Assembly (NCBI RefSeq): GCF_004214895.1
Contig: NZ_CP035952.1
Span: 5,032,501 to 5,096,500, forward strand
DNA: 64,000 nucleotides
DNA from: Pseudomonas tructae
GTDB taxonomy: Bacteria; Pseudomonadota; Gammaproteobacteria; Pseudomonadales; Pseudomonadaceae
Direction: 5' to 3'
Made by a program: the position numbers and the translations under genes
The notes under the pieces: model-generated
Databases searched by the model: none
Told to the model about the DNA's origin: nothing
The model's input: only the letters and a program-made list of their open reading frames with translations
Shown: positions 1 to 8,418 of the stretch, in pieces
Numbering within the stretch: position 1 is the first letter of the stretch
Layout: each line of letters begins with the position of its first letter

Positions 1-309
1 CGCATGTACGGCGCCATGTTCAGCTTCGGTGACTGGCAGCTGTCGGAGCTCAACCGCGCCAGCCTCACCGGCCTGCAAGTGGCCACCCTACTGGTGGCCT
101 ACGCGACCCTGGCGTACTTCGGCCTGCGCGACTTCTATCGCAATGCCAAACCACAAAAAGCCAGCCCGGTGGCAGTGCATGCCGACGGCAGCCTGAGCCT
201 GGACTGGGGCCTGTACGTCACCCGCACGCTGGTGCTGCTGCTGTTCGTCGCCTCGATCCTCAAGCTCTCGGCGCAAAGCTACTCGCCGTTCCTCTACTTC
301 CAGTTCTGA
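1..309 (+). CDS. algI: Alginate O-acetyltransferase AlgI, C-terminal part
   Basis: The reading frame is already open at base 1 and ends at 309, so only the last 102 codons are present. AlgI is the membrane-bound O-acyltransferase (MBOAT) that passes acetyl groups across the inner membrane for alginate acetylation. The fragment has two hydrophobic stretches, including TRTLVLLLFVASILKL near the C-terminus, as expected for the last MBOAT helices. Assignment rests mainly on its place directly before algJ-algF-algA, 11 nt ahead of algJ. The first visible ATG (base 4) is internal, not a start. Confidence 0.85.
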   Translation, partial: RMYGAMFSFGDWQLSELNRASLTGLQVATLLVAYATLAYFGLRDFYRNAKPQKASPVAVHADGSLSLDWGLYVTRTLVLLLFVASILKLSAQSYSPFLYFQF

Positions 310-320
310 GCGAGCCGACC

Positions 321-1478
321 ATGACCCGATCATTACGCAAACTCTATTCGCTGCTGTTCCTCGCCCTGTTGCTGGGCCTGGGCCTGTGGTCGCTGGGCGG
401 CCTGGGCAGCTTCCAGCGCAGCGCGCAGATGACCGCCCTCGACGGCAAGCTGGCCAAGGCCGCCGAGACCCACTACGACGAGCAGTTCCCGCTCAAGCGC
501 ATCGGCACCAACCTGTGGGCGGCGCTGGATTTCAAGCTGTTCAACGAAGGCCGACCGGGCGTGGTTCTGGGCCGCGAGCACTGGCTGTTCAGTGACGAGG
601 AATTCAAGCCGGTAGCCAACAGCGACCAGTTCGAACAGGAAAACCTGGCGCTGATTCGCGGCGTACGCGACACCCTGCAACAACGTGGTGTGCAACTGGT
701 ACTGGCGATTGTCCCGGCCAAGGCGCGGCTGTACCCGGAGTACCTCGGTGCACAGACCCCGGCCAGCCTGCACACCGACCTGTACAACGAGTTCCACGCC
801 CAGGCCCGCCAGGTCGGCGTGTTCGCCCCCGACCTGCTGGCGCCGCTGCAGGACGCCAAGGCCCGTGGCCAGGTGTTCTTGCGTACCGACAGCCACTGGA
901 CGCCCATGGGCGCCGAAGTGGCGGCCCAGCACCTGGCCGCCGCCGTGGCACGCCAGACCCTGCTCAACGGCGCGCCACAGCAGTTCATCACCGAACAGCG
1001 CCAGAGCGCACCGTACAAGGGCGACCTGACCAACTTCCTGCCGCTCGACCCACTGTTCAGCAACTTGCTGCCGCCGCCGGACACCCTGCAAAAACGCAGC
1101 ACCCGCCCGGCCCAGACTGAAGGTGAAAACGGCGAGGCACTGTTCGCCGACACGCAAATCCCCGTGGCGCTGATCGGCACCAGCTACAGCGCCAACCCCA
1201 ACTGGAACTTCCTCGGTGCCCTGCAGCAAGCGCTGCGCAGCGACGTGGTCAATTACGCCGAAGACGGTCATGGCCCGCTGCTGCCGATGCTCAAGTACCT
1301 GCAAACCGATGCCTTCAAGAACAGCGCGCCACAGCTGCTGATCTGGGAGTTCCCGGAACGTTATCTGCCAATGAAGAACGACCTCAGCGCGTTCGATCCG
1401 CAGTGGATCGCGCAGCTGAAAAAAACCCGCAATGCCAATCAAGACCTGGCCCTGTCGTCCCGTCGGACGGAAAACTGA
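321..1478 (+). CDS. algJ: Alginate O-acetyltransferase AlgJ
   Basis: This is a 385-residue periplasmic, membrane-anchored acetyltransferase that works with AlgI, AlgF and AlgX to acetylate alginate. Residues 7-28 form a hydrophobic signal anchor. The SGNH-like (AlgX/AlgJ) catalytic residues are visible: Asp190 and His192 in TDSHWTP, and Ser288 in GTSYS. These match the numbering I recall for the characterised AlgJ triad. Length is typical. The ATG lies 11 nt after the algI stop, consistent with one operon. Confidence 0.95.
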   Translation: MTRSLRKLYSLLFLALLLGLGLWSLGGLGSFQRSAQMTALDGKLAKAAETHYDEQFPLKRIGTNLWAALDFKLFNEGRPGVVLGREHWLFSDEEFKPVANSDQFEQENLALIRGVRDTLQQRGVQLVLAIVPAKARLYPEYLGAQTPASLHTDLYNEFHAQARQVGVFAPDLLAPLQDAKARGQVFLRTDSHWTPMGAEVAAQHLAAAVARQTLLNGAPQQFITEQRQSAPYKGDLTNFLPLDPLFSNLLPPPDTLQKRSTRPAQTEGENGEALFADTQIPVALIGTSYSANPNWNFLGALQQALRSDVVNYAEDGHGPLLPMLKYLQTDAFKNSAPQLLIWEFPERYLPMKNDLSAFDPQWIAQLKKTRNANQDLALSSRRTEN

Positions 1479-1491
1479 AGAGGTAACGCAC

Positions 1492-2139
1492 ATGACCACC
1501 CAGTACCGTATTGCCAAAACTCTAGTCCTGACCGCCAGCATGAGCCTGCTGTCCCTTCAGGCCTTCGCTGGCGCCGATGCCGCACTGTACGGCCCAAGCG
1601 CGCCGAAAGGCTCGACCTTCGTACGCATCTATAACGCAAGCGCCCAGCCTGTGAGCGCAAGCATCGGCAACACCCGGATCGACGGGGTGGCCGCCCTGGG
1701 CAGCAGTGACTTCAGCTTCATGCCCCAGGGCGACTACAGCGCCAAGCTCGGCAGCCACAGCCTGCCGGTCAAGCTCGCCGCCGATCACTACTACACCCTG
1801 GTCAACAACAGCGCGGGCCAGGCGCAGCTGGTCGAGGAGCCGCCGTTCAAGAACAAGCAGAAATCCCTGGTACGGGTACAGAACCTCAGTGACCAGGCCC
1901 TGACCCTGAAGACCGCCGACGGCAAGACCGAAGTGGTCAAGCCAGTCGCCGCCAAGACCCATGGCGAGCGAGAGATCAACCCGGTCAAGGTCAGCCTGGC
2001 GCTGTATCAAGGCGACAAGAAAGTCAGCGATCTCAAGCCTGTGGCGCTGGAGCGCGGCGAAGCAGCCGTGCTGTACGTGACCGGTTCGGGCAGCAGCCTG
2101 TCGCCGGTCTGGGTCAAGCGCCCGGTATCCACCCGTTAA
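1492..2139 (+). CDS. algF: Alginate O-acetylation protein AlgF
   Basis: This is a 215-residue periplasmic adaptor of the alginate acetylation complex, with no catalytic motif expected. I place the start at ATG 1492 (MTTQYRIAKT) because GAAGAGG sits just upstream and the protein then begins with a clean signal peptide ending near LSLQAFA. A longer in-frame reading from 1432 would overlap algJ and bury the signal peptide. It lies 13 nt after algJ and 33 nt before algA, in the usual Pseudomonas order. Confidence 0.95.
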   Translation: MTTQYRIAKTLVLTASMSLLSLQAFAGADAALYGPSAPKGSTFVRIYNASAQPVSASIGNTRIDGVAALGSSDFSFMPQGDYSAKLGSHSLPVKLAADHYYTLVNNSAGQAQLVEEPPFKNKQKSLVRVQNLSDQALTLKTADGKTEVVKPVAAKTHGEREINPVKVSLALYQGDKKVSDLKPVALERGEAAVLYVTGSGSSLSPVWVKRPVSTR

Positions 2140-2172
2140 CCACCTGCCTATTTCTATTTTTGGAGAACACCC

Positions 2173-3624
2173 ATGATTCCAGTCATTCTGTCCGGTGGTA
2201 GCGGTTCGCGTCTGTGGCCCCTGTCGCGCAAGCAATTCCCCAAGCAGTTCCTGGCCCTGACCGGTGAACACACCCTGTTCCAGCAGACAATCGAGCGCCT
2301 GGTGTTCGACGGCATGGACGCGCCCATCGTGGTCTGCAACAAGGACCACAAGTTCATCGTCAACGAGCAGCTGCAAAGCCTCAAACTGCAAACCCAGGGC
2401 ATCCTCATGGAACCCTTCGGTCGCAATACCGCACCGGCGGTCGCGCTGACCGCCATGAAGCTGGTCAACGAAGGCCGTGACGAGCTGATGCTGGTGCTCC
2501 CGGCCGACCATGTGATCGACGACCAGAAAGCCCTGCAACGGGCCCTGGCCCTGGCTACGGTGGCCGCCGAGCGCGGCGAGATGGTGCTGTTCGGCGTACC
2601 GGCGACCAAGCCGGAGACCGGTTATGGCTATATCAAGTCGAGCCAGGACGTGCTGCTGCCCGAAGGCGTCAGCCGGGTGGCGCAGTTCGTCGAGAAGCCG
2701 GACGAAAAACGTGCGGCCGAGTTCGTCCGCACCGGTGGCTATTTCTGGAACAGCGGCATGTTCCTGTTCCGCGCCAGCCGCTTCCTCGAGGAGCTGAAAA
2801 AGCACGATGCCGACATCTACGACACCTGCCTGCTGACCCTGGAGCGCAGCGCCGAAGACGGCGACAACCTGAGCATCGACGACGCCACCTTCGCCTGCTG
2901 CCCGGACAACTCCATTGACTACGCGGTGATGGAAAAGACCCAGCGTGCCTGCGTGGTGCCGCTGTCGGCGGGCTGGAGCGATGTCGGTTGCTGGTCGTCG
3001 CTGTGGGATGTGCATGAAAAGGACCACAACGGCAACGTGACCAAGGGGGACGTGGTGGTCCAGGACAGCCACAACTGCATGATCCACGGCAACGGCAAAC
3101 TGGTGTCGGTGATCGGCCTTGAGAACATCGTGGTGGTCGAGACCAAGGACGCCATGATGATTGCCCACAAGGACAAGGTTCAGGGCGTCAAGCAACTGGT
3201 CAACACCCTCAACGAGCAAGGCCGCAGCGAAACCCAGAACCACTGCGAAGTGTACCGGCCGTGGGGCTCCTACGACTCGGTGGACATGGGCGGGCGTTTC
3301 CAGGTCAAGCACATCACCGTCAAGCCTGGCGCCAGCCTGTCGCTGCAGATGCACCACCACCGCGCCGAGCACTGGATCGTGGTGTCCGGCACCGCCGAGG
3401 TGACCTGCGACGAGAACGTCTTCCTGCTCACCGAAAACCAGTCCACCTACATTCCGATCGCCTCGGTGCACCGCCTGCGCAACCCGGGCAAGATCCCGCT
3501 GGAGATCATCGAGGTGCAATCGGGCAGCTACCTGGGCGAAGACGATATCGAGCGCTTTGAAGATGTCTACGGACGCTCGACGCCAATCGAGCGCGGGATC
3601 TCGATCAAGACCATCGCCCAGTAA
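2173..3624 (+). CDS. algA: Mannose-1-phosphate guanylyltransferase / mannose-6-phosphate isomerase AlgA
   Basis: This cytosolic bifunctional enzyme (483 residues) makes GDP-mannose for alginate: fructose-6-P to mannose-6-P, and mannose-1-P plus GTP to GDP-mannose. The N-terminal nucleotidyltransferase motif GGSGSRLWPLSRKQFPKQF spans residues 8-26, and FVEKP lies near residue 173. The C-terminal cupin carries the isomerase motif QMHHHRAEHW around residues 390-402. TGGAG precedes the ATG. It closes the alg operon, and a TGCTGCGC/GCGCAGCA hairpin follows. Confidence 0.97.
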   Translation: MIPVILSGGSGSRLWPLSRKQFPKQFLALTGEHTLFQQTIERLVFDGMDAPIVVCNKDHKFIVNEQLQSLKLQTQGILMEPFGRNTAPAVALTAMKLVNEGRDELMLVLPADHVIDDQKALQRALALATVAAERGEMVLFGVPATKPETGYGYIKSSQDVLLPEGVSRVAQFVEKPDEKRAAEFVRTGGYFWNSGMFLFRASRFLEELKKHDADIYDTCLLTLERSAEDGDNLSIDDATFACCPDNSIDYAVMEKTQRACVVPLSAGWSDVGCWSSLWDVHEKDHNGNVTKGDVVVQDSHNCMIHGNGKLVSVIGLENIVVVETKDAMMIAHKDKVQGVKQLVNTLNEQGRSETQNHCEVYRPWGSYDSVDMGGRFQVKHITVKPGASLSLQMHHHRAEHWIVVSGTAEVTCDENVFLLTENQSTYIPIASVHRLRNPGKIPLEIIEVQSGSYLGEDDIERFEDVYGRSTPIERGISIKTIAQ

Positions 3625-3643
3625 CCTCGGAGCACGACCGGCT

Positions 3644-3666
3644 TGCTGCGCCCCGCTTGCGCAGCA
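3644..3666. terminator. Hairpin after the alginate operon
   Basis: A perfect 8-bp stem (TGCTGCGC and GCGCAGCA) with a 7-nt loop starts 20 nt after the algA stop. No T-run follows, so it is a weak or factor-assisted terminator at best. The next 140 nt are AT-rich and carry no gene I can support. Confidence 0.4.
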
Positions 3667-3807
3667 GGCCTGCCCACTTGAATGAATAGAAAACACTAAG
3701 ATAAAGTTAAAATTACAATTTGGAAATGTAGCCCTCTGCTTGTGCCTGATTGGTTATCGTGAACGCAATACGACAACTAAATCAAAGGCACCAAGTGGAG
3801 TATCCCA

Positions 3808-4758
3808 GTGAATAAAGAAACTTCCTACACGTCAACTTACAGACAAGATACGTCCGTACCCTACTGCATTTTTGAAGACCGTCTACTGGTCGACTGTTTT
3901 CTTACAACCGTACGTTGTTCTTCCTTCAAACAGGCTGCGCGATCTCTTAATCTCCAACCTGCATTGTTACGCCGCAAACTGGAAGTGCTCGAGGACAACC
4001 TGGGGGTGACGTTGCTGCTGTATCGCGATAACCAGTTGGTACTGACCCAGGCAGGGAGGGACCTGCACCAGCAACTGAGAACCCGCTCGAAAGAATGCTC
4101 CGACGTCGGCGACAACCGACGGCCACTGCGGATCGGTATTGACGACACCCTGCTGCACGACATGCTCGTCCGCACCCTGATCACGTTTACCCGGGAAAAT
4201 GCCCGACGCTGCCTGGACATCATCCCGCTGCAGTCAGCCCAATACTTGCCGCATCAGGACCTGGACCTGGCACTCTGGACGACCAGCCCCGGCGCACAGA
4301 TCCCCCAGCCCAGGCATTGCCTGCAACCACTCAATCCCCCCGTGATCATCCGCTACCAGCCCTTCGTCGCCATGCGCTATGCCCGTGAGGCGACTCGCCC
4401 ACTGTCCCTTGAGCGCCTGGATGACTTTCGCCTCATCCAGCTGGAGCAGTACCAGGACAGTGCCGCGTTTGCGCCCTGGAATCAGCTGATCGACCGACGC
4501 CGCTCAGGCGTTACTTACATCCGCGCCCCGGGCCTGGCCTTCCACCTGATCAAGGGTGGCGCAGGCATTGGATTACTGCCCAACTACATCCGCCATCTGG
4601 ACCGCACGCTATTGCCCATACCTGACCTGTTCAACGAAACCATGCAGCAACAGGTCCTGCTGTCGATTCATGCTGACAATCAGTCCGACGCCGATGTCAC
4701 CTGTCTGGCCAGCTATATAAACCTGCTTTTCGCCGAGCGCCGCGATTGGCTCGCCTGA
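3808..4758 (+). CDS. LysR-type transcriptional regulator
   Basis: This 316-residue LysR-family regulator has an unusually long N-terminal lead (about 20 residues) before the winged-helix domain (SFKQAARSLNLQPALLRRKLEVLE), then a substrate-binding domain. The start is GTG 3808, preceded by TGGAG. No effector can be read from the sequence. It lies 187 bp upstream of, and in the same direction as, a phosphate-type porin, but LTTRs usually act divergently, so control of that porin is only a possibility. Its leader is AT-rich compared with the surrounding DNA. Confidence 0.85.
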   Translation: MNKETSYTSTYRQDTSVPYCIFEDRLLVDCFLTTVRCSSFKQAARSLNLQPALLRRKLEVLEDNLGVTLLLYRDNQLVLTQAGRDLHQQLRTRSKECSDVGDNRRPLRIGIDDTLLHDMLVRTLITFTRENARRCLDIIPLQSAQYLPHQDLDLALWTTSPGAQIPQPRHCLQPLNPPVIIRYQPFVAMRYAREATRPLSLERLDDFRLIQLEQYQDSAAFAPWNQLIDRRRSGVTYIRAPGLAFHLIKGGAGIGLLPNYIRHLDRTLLPIPDLFNETMQQQVLLSIHADNQSDADVTCLASYINLLFAERRDWLA

Positions 4759-4809
4759 GTTTTTGCCGCTCTGGGCAGCCACACACGCTCCGAACATAAC
4801 GCCGTGTAG

Positions 4810-4827
4810 CTGTCACAATTCTGAAAT
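4810..4827 (+). promoter_or_regulatory. Candidate Pho box
   Basis: CTGTCAC-AATT-CTGAAAT has the 7-4-7 layout of a PhoB site (consensus CTGTCAT-N4-CTGTCAT), matching 6/7 and 5/7. It is about 120 nt upstream of the OprO/OprP-like porin start, a family normally induced by phosphate starvation. I cannot identify the matching -10 element with confidence. Confidence 0.45.
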
Positions 4828-4945
4828 ATTGATTTCGAAGCTTGAATACCTGCCTCAACTATAAAATCATTTGCTCTACCGGCGCCGGCTCAGTTCACCC
4901 GCAATACCTATAACGCCAACTTACAACTTGAGCCAGAAGGTTTTC

Positions 4946-6250
4946 ATGAACGTATCAAAACAGTATTTCGTACTGGGGTTTCGTGCTGCCGTCTGTTCTA
5001 CCGGGCTAATGCTTACTTCCCTGTCGCAGGCAGGAATCGTCACGACCGATGGCCCCGATTTGATGGTCAAGACCCGTGGCGGCCTGGAGCTTGCGACCGT
5101 CGACAAGGCCTTCAGTTTCAAACTCGGCGGTCGCGTCCAGGCCGACTACTCTCAGTTCGACGGTATCTACACCAACAATGGCAACAGCGCCGATGCCGCG
5201 TACCTCAGGCGTGCCTACCTCGAGTTTGGCGGCCGCCTGTACAGCGACTGGAAATACCAGGTCAACTACGACCTCTCGCGCAATGTCGGCAATGCCAGCA
5301 GCGGCTACTTCGACCAGGCGAGCCTGACCTACACCGGTTTCGACCTGCTCGACCTGCGCCTGGGACGCTTCTACACCGACTTTGGCCTGGAGAAGGCGAC
5401 CAGCTCGAAATGGGTCACCGCCATGGAGCGCAACCTCAGCTATGACGCCGTGAGCTGGACCGGCGACAACCTTGGCCTGGGCATCCAGGCACGCAGCGTG
5501 CTGAACAACCTGGCGTTCGTCTCGGCAAGCCTGTTCAACGAAAACAACAACGACAGCAATGGCGACAGCGTCAAGCGCTACAACCTGAGGACTGTATTCG
5601 CCCCCTGGAACAGCAGCGGCAACGTCCTCCACCTGGGCGCACAATTTGCCTACCGCGATCTGCAGGACAGCGCCGTCGACACCCGTATCCGCTCACGCCT
5701 GGGCATCCGTGGCGTCGACACCGAAGGCGGCAACGACGCTGGCACCAATGGCAATCGCCCGCTGTTCGGTGGCGCCAGTGCCCAGCCCGGGTTGTGGCGC
5801 AATGACAACGTCTGGGGGCTAGAGGGCGCCTGGGCCCATGGTCCGTTGTCACTACAGGCCGAGTACCTGCGGCGTACGCTGAAAGCCGACAGGGCGGCGA
5901 GTGACGTCAATGCCTCTGGCTACTACGGCCAGGTCGCCTATACCCTGACTGGCGAAGCCCGCCAATACAGGCTAGACGGCGCGGCGTTCGATGCAATCAA
6001 GCCGGAGAATCAGACAATAGGCGCCTGGGAGCTGTTCTACCGCTATGACAGCTTGACCGTCGAAGACAACAACCTGGCCCGGGAAGGTAACGCCAAAGGT
6101 CAGACACACACCCTCGGGGTCAACTGGTATGCCAATGAGGCGGTAAAGGTGTCGGCCGATTATGTGTCCGCCCGTACCGACAACCTGGCCAACCAGGTTG
6201 GCGACGACAGCGGCTCTGGCATCGCGATGCGCCTGCAATACACCTTCTGA
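4946..6250 (+). CDS. Phosphate-selective porin (OprO/OprP family)
   Basis: This is a 434-residue outer-membrane beta-barrel of the phosphate/polyphosphate-selective porin family. I choose ATG 4946 ([10 protein letters not shown]) because AGAAGG precedes it and a signal peptide ending SLSQA follows; the longer in-frame reading has no signal sequence. Family-typical stretches are [16 protein letters not shown] near the N-terminus and [20 protein letters not shown]. The protein ends in Phe (LQYTF), as outer-membrane barrels do. A candidate Pho box upstream supports induction by phosphate limitation. Anion selectivity cannot be verified here. Confidence 0.88.
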   Translation: MNVSKQYFVLGFRAAVCSTGLMLTSLSQAGIVTTDGPDLMVKTRGGLELATVDKAFSFKLGGRVQADYSQFDGIYTNNGNSADAAYLRRAYLEFGGRLYSDWKYQVNYDLSRNVGNASSGYFDQASLTYTGFDLLDLRLGRFYTDFGLEKATSSKWVTAMERNLSYDAVSWTGDNLGLGIQARSVLNNLAFVSASLFNENNNDSNGDSVKRYNLRTVFAPWNSSGNVLHLGAQFAYRDLQDSAVDTRIRSRLGIRGVDTEGGNDAGTNGNRPLFGGASAQPGLWRNDNVWGLEGAWAHGPLSLQAEYLRRTLKADRAASDVNASGYYGQVAYTLTGEARQYRLDGAAFDAIKPENQTIGAWELFYRYDSLTVEDNNLAREGNAKGQTHTLGVNWYANEAVKVSADYVSARTDNLANQVGDDSGSGIAMRLQYTF

Positions 6251-6273
6251 AGCGTCAGCACCTGATGCAGGTT

Positions 6274-6294
6274 CCCGCCACGCACTTGGGCGGG
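6274..6294. terminator. Possible porin terminator hairpin
   Basis: CCCGCC and GGCGGG form a short stem 24 nt after the porin stop, followed by GATCTGTTT. The stem is short and the T-tract interrupted, so terminator function is uncertain. Confidence 0.3.
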
Positions 6295-6343
6295 GATCTG
6301 TTTGACGCTAGGATTAAGGTTCAAGCTCTATCGGAATTTTCCC

Positions 6344-6808
6344 ATGATAATCGGCGCTGCCCTGATCCTCACCTGGCTGGTCCTGCTGTTGCGCTACCCG
6401 GCCAAGGCCCTGCCGATCTCCCTGGCCGCACTGTTCGGCCTGGGCCTGGTGGCGTTGTGGGTGGTCTGGCTGGACAACCGCGAGGCCAGCCAACTGGCCC
6501 GCCTTGAACTGCGCCTGACCTACGCCCCCGAGCAATGCCCGGCCGACCGTCCCTTGCAGGTGCACATCAACAACGGCAACACAGTGCCCTTGGTGGAACT
6601 GCGCTGGCGGGTCGCCGCCTATGCTCCCGGCGACACCGTGAACCTTGCCGAAAATACCTACGCCGCCCCGCGCTACCGCGGCCCGGGCGAGCTACAACCG
6701 GGCGCCAGCTGGCAGGAGTGCCTGCCGTTGCCGCCGCTGCGTTCCGGCTATCGGCCACAAAGCGTCGACTACCGTGCCGAGCACCTGCAAGGCAGCTTCG
6801 CCGACTGA
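6344..6808 (+). CDS. Small inner-membrane protein of unknown function
   Basis: A 154-residue protein with two adjacent N-terminal hydrophobic segments (IIGAALILTWLVLLL and ISLAALFGLGLVALWVVWL), then a soluble domain of about 105 residues beginning near DNREASQLARLELRL. I recognise no catalytic motif. The start is ATG 6344; an in-frame TTG at 6302 would add an unlikely leader. Similar small proteins in pseudomonads are sometimes loosely labelled multidrug transporter, but nothing here supports transport. It stands alone between the porin and a thioredoxin-like gene. Confidence 0.65.
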   Translation: MIIGAALILTWLVLLLRYPAKALPISLAALFGLGLVALWVVWLDNREASQLARLELRLTYAPEQCPADRPLQVHINNGNTVPLVELRWRVAAYAPGDTVNLAENTYAAPRYRGPGELQPGASWQECLPLPPLRSGYRPQSVDYRAEHLQGSFAD

Positions 6809-6889
6809 ACACCTGGTATTTCTGTCAGGTTACGCCGCCCGGCCAAAAGCGTTGAATAGTGCCCCGGACACTTAGCATTGAGGCACGCC

Positions 6890-7243
6890 ATGATCGATAC
6901 ATCCGATACAGTGCAGGACGAGTTTGCCAAGGTGGTGTGGTGCCTGAAAAACCAGCAGCCGCTAGCCAAACCTGTGGTCATCATGGTCCATGAGGACAGC
7001 TGTCCAGCCTGCACGGCCGGCAAGGACAACCTCAAGGCCCTGGCTGACAACGGCTATCGAGACAAGGTCGACTTCTACCTCTCGACTTTCCATACCTTTC
7101 AGGAGCTGTCGCTGTCCCCCGAGGTTAACGTCATCCCCACTCAACTGCTATTCGACTGCCAAGGAAGCCTTCAGTTGCTGGCCACCGGTGCCAGTGTCGA
7201 GCAATTGCGAAAAGCGCTGGAAGGTATTTTCCCTGCTCATTGA
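6890..7243 (+). CDS. Thioredoxin-fold protein with CPAC motif
   Basis: A 117-residue cytosolic protein (no signal peptide) that reads as a minimal thioredoxin fold: PVVIMVHEDSCPACTAGKDNL carries a CxxC pair (CPAC) and VIPTQLLFD supplies the cis-Pro segment. Ala-Cys instead of the usual Gly-Pro-Cys hints at a glutaredoxin- or DsbA-like redox potential. Start ATG 6890 is chosen over an in-frame TTG 12 nt upstream. Role and partner are unknown. It may be cotranscribed with the SDR 51 bp downstream. Confidence 0.7.
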   Translation: MIDTSDTVQDEFAKVVWCLKNQQPLAKPVVIMVHEDSCPACTAGKDNLKALADNGYRDKVDFYLSTFHTFQELSLSPEVNVIPTQLLFDCQGSLQLLATGASVEQLRKALEGIFPAH

Positions 7244-7294
7244 AAGCGTATGATCGCAGGCTGCCCCCCCTCAGCAGCTCAAGGACAGTACAGC

Positions 7295-8119
7295 ATGCCG
7301 AATGTCTTGATCACCGGTTGCTCCAGCGGTATCGGCCTGGCCCTGGCCGAGGTTTTCAAAAACGCGGGTTTCGAGGTCTGGGCCACGGCGCGCAAGGCCG
7401 AGGACGTCCAGCGCCTGGCGGCCAGCGGCTTTATGGCCAGGCAACTGGACGTCACTGACCAGGCAGCGCTGGCGCAGCTGGCCGGCGAGCTGGAACAGAA
7501 CGGCCAAGGCCTCGATGTACTGATCAACAACGCCGGTTACGGCGCCATGGGCCCGCTGCTCGACGGTGGCACCGACGCCATGCGCCGGCAGTTCGAGACC
7601 AATGTGTTCGCCATTGTCGGTGTCACCCGTGCGCTGTTTCCCGCTCTGCGCCAGAAAAAAGGCCTGGTGGTGAACATCGGCAGTGTCTCCGGGGTACTGG
7701 TCACGCCGTTCGCCGGTGCCTACTGCGCCTCCAAGGCCGCCGTGCACGCCCTGAGCGATGCCTTGCGCCTGGAGTTGGCGCCGTTCGGTGTGCGGGTCAT
7801 GGAAGTGCAGCCCGGGGCAATCGCCTCACAATTCGCCAACAACGCCGGCCGCGAAGCCGAACAGCTGATCGAGGAGCACTCACCCTGGTGGCCATTGCGC
7901 GAATCTATTCGGGCCCGTGCCCGCACCTCCCAGGAACGGCCAACCCCGGCGGCCGAGTTTGCCCGCGGCGTGCTCGATGCCGTGCAACAACGTCCGTCCA
8001 CTGCTCTGGTACGCCTGGGCAATGGCAGCCGGGTGTTGCCGTGGATGGCTAGATGGCTGCCCAGAACCTTGCTGGAAAACGTCCTGAAAAAACGTTTCGG
8101 CCTCAACAGCACACTCTGA
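7295..8119 (+). CDS. Short-chain dehydrogenase/reductase (classical SDR)
   Basis: A 274-residue NAD(P)-dependent oxidoreductase. The cofactor motif TGCSSGIG starts at residue 7, NNAG is present, and the active site reads S...YCASK (Ser in GSVSG, YxxxK in YCASKAAV). The C-terminus past residue 200 is longer than in fabG-like SDRs and resembles the retinol-dehydrogenase/YbbO-type subgroup. AAGGACAG precedes ATG 7295. Substrate unknown. A perfect 10-bp inverted repeat follows the gene. Confidence 0.85.
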   Translation: MPNVLITGCSSGIGLALAEVFKNAGFEVWATARKAEDVQRLAASGFMARQLDVTDQAALAQLAGELEQNGQGLDVLINNAGYGAMGPLLDGGTDAMRRQFETNVFAIVGVTRALFPALRQKKGLVVNIGSVSGVLVTPFAGAYCASKAAVHALSDALRLELAPFGVRVMEVQPGAIASQFANNAGREAEQLIEEHSPWWPLRESIRARARTSQERPTPAAEFARGVLDAVQQRPSTALVRLGNGSRVLPWMARWLPRTLLENVLKKRFGLNSTL

Positions 8120-8144
8120 TCTTCCCGGTTTCAGGGGACGAGCC

Positions 8145-8170
8145 TTAGCGATAGCTGACCCTATCGCTAA
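8145..8170. repeat. Perfect 10-bp inverted repeat
   Basis: TTAGCGATAG and CTATCGCTAA flank CTGACC, 26 nt after the SDR stop. CCCTATCGC recurs about 60 nt downstream. It could be an SDR terminator (no T-run follows) or an operator for the TetR gene whose GTG lies about 250 nt downstream. The rest of the 8120-8418 gap shows no gene. Confidence 0.5.
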
Positions 8171-8418
8171 CTATAAAGTGCACGCCAGAGCATTTTCCAA
8201 AGCGCCGCCAAGGCGAAGAATCCCTATCGCATTTGAACGGCTGCGCCAGCCACCTGTGCCTGCGCCCGCCCTTTGAGATCGGGCTTGCGTGCCCATTTTC
8301 GGGCAGCGCAACACAGCCGCTTCAAAGGCAATCAGGGAAAAACCTCCAGGGTCGGAGCCCCGTGGTCTGGCTGGCAGTCTTTCTCACAAATGCAATCAGG
8401 TAAATTCTGGAGTCATTC

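Noticed and set aside
1522..3696. Long minus-strand frame antisense to algF and algA
   Set aside because: It mirrors two well-recognised genes; the product has no family features and is a GC-rich third-position artefact.
4759..4945. Possible tRNA or small RNA in the gap before the porin
   Set aside because: No cloverleaf, CCA end or strong terminator seen; only the Pho-box-like site is supported.
6302..6343. N-terminal extension of the small membrane protein from a TTG
   Set aside because: The ATG at 6344 places a membrane helix directly at the N-terminus, as expected; the TTG has no better ribosome site.
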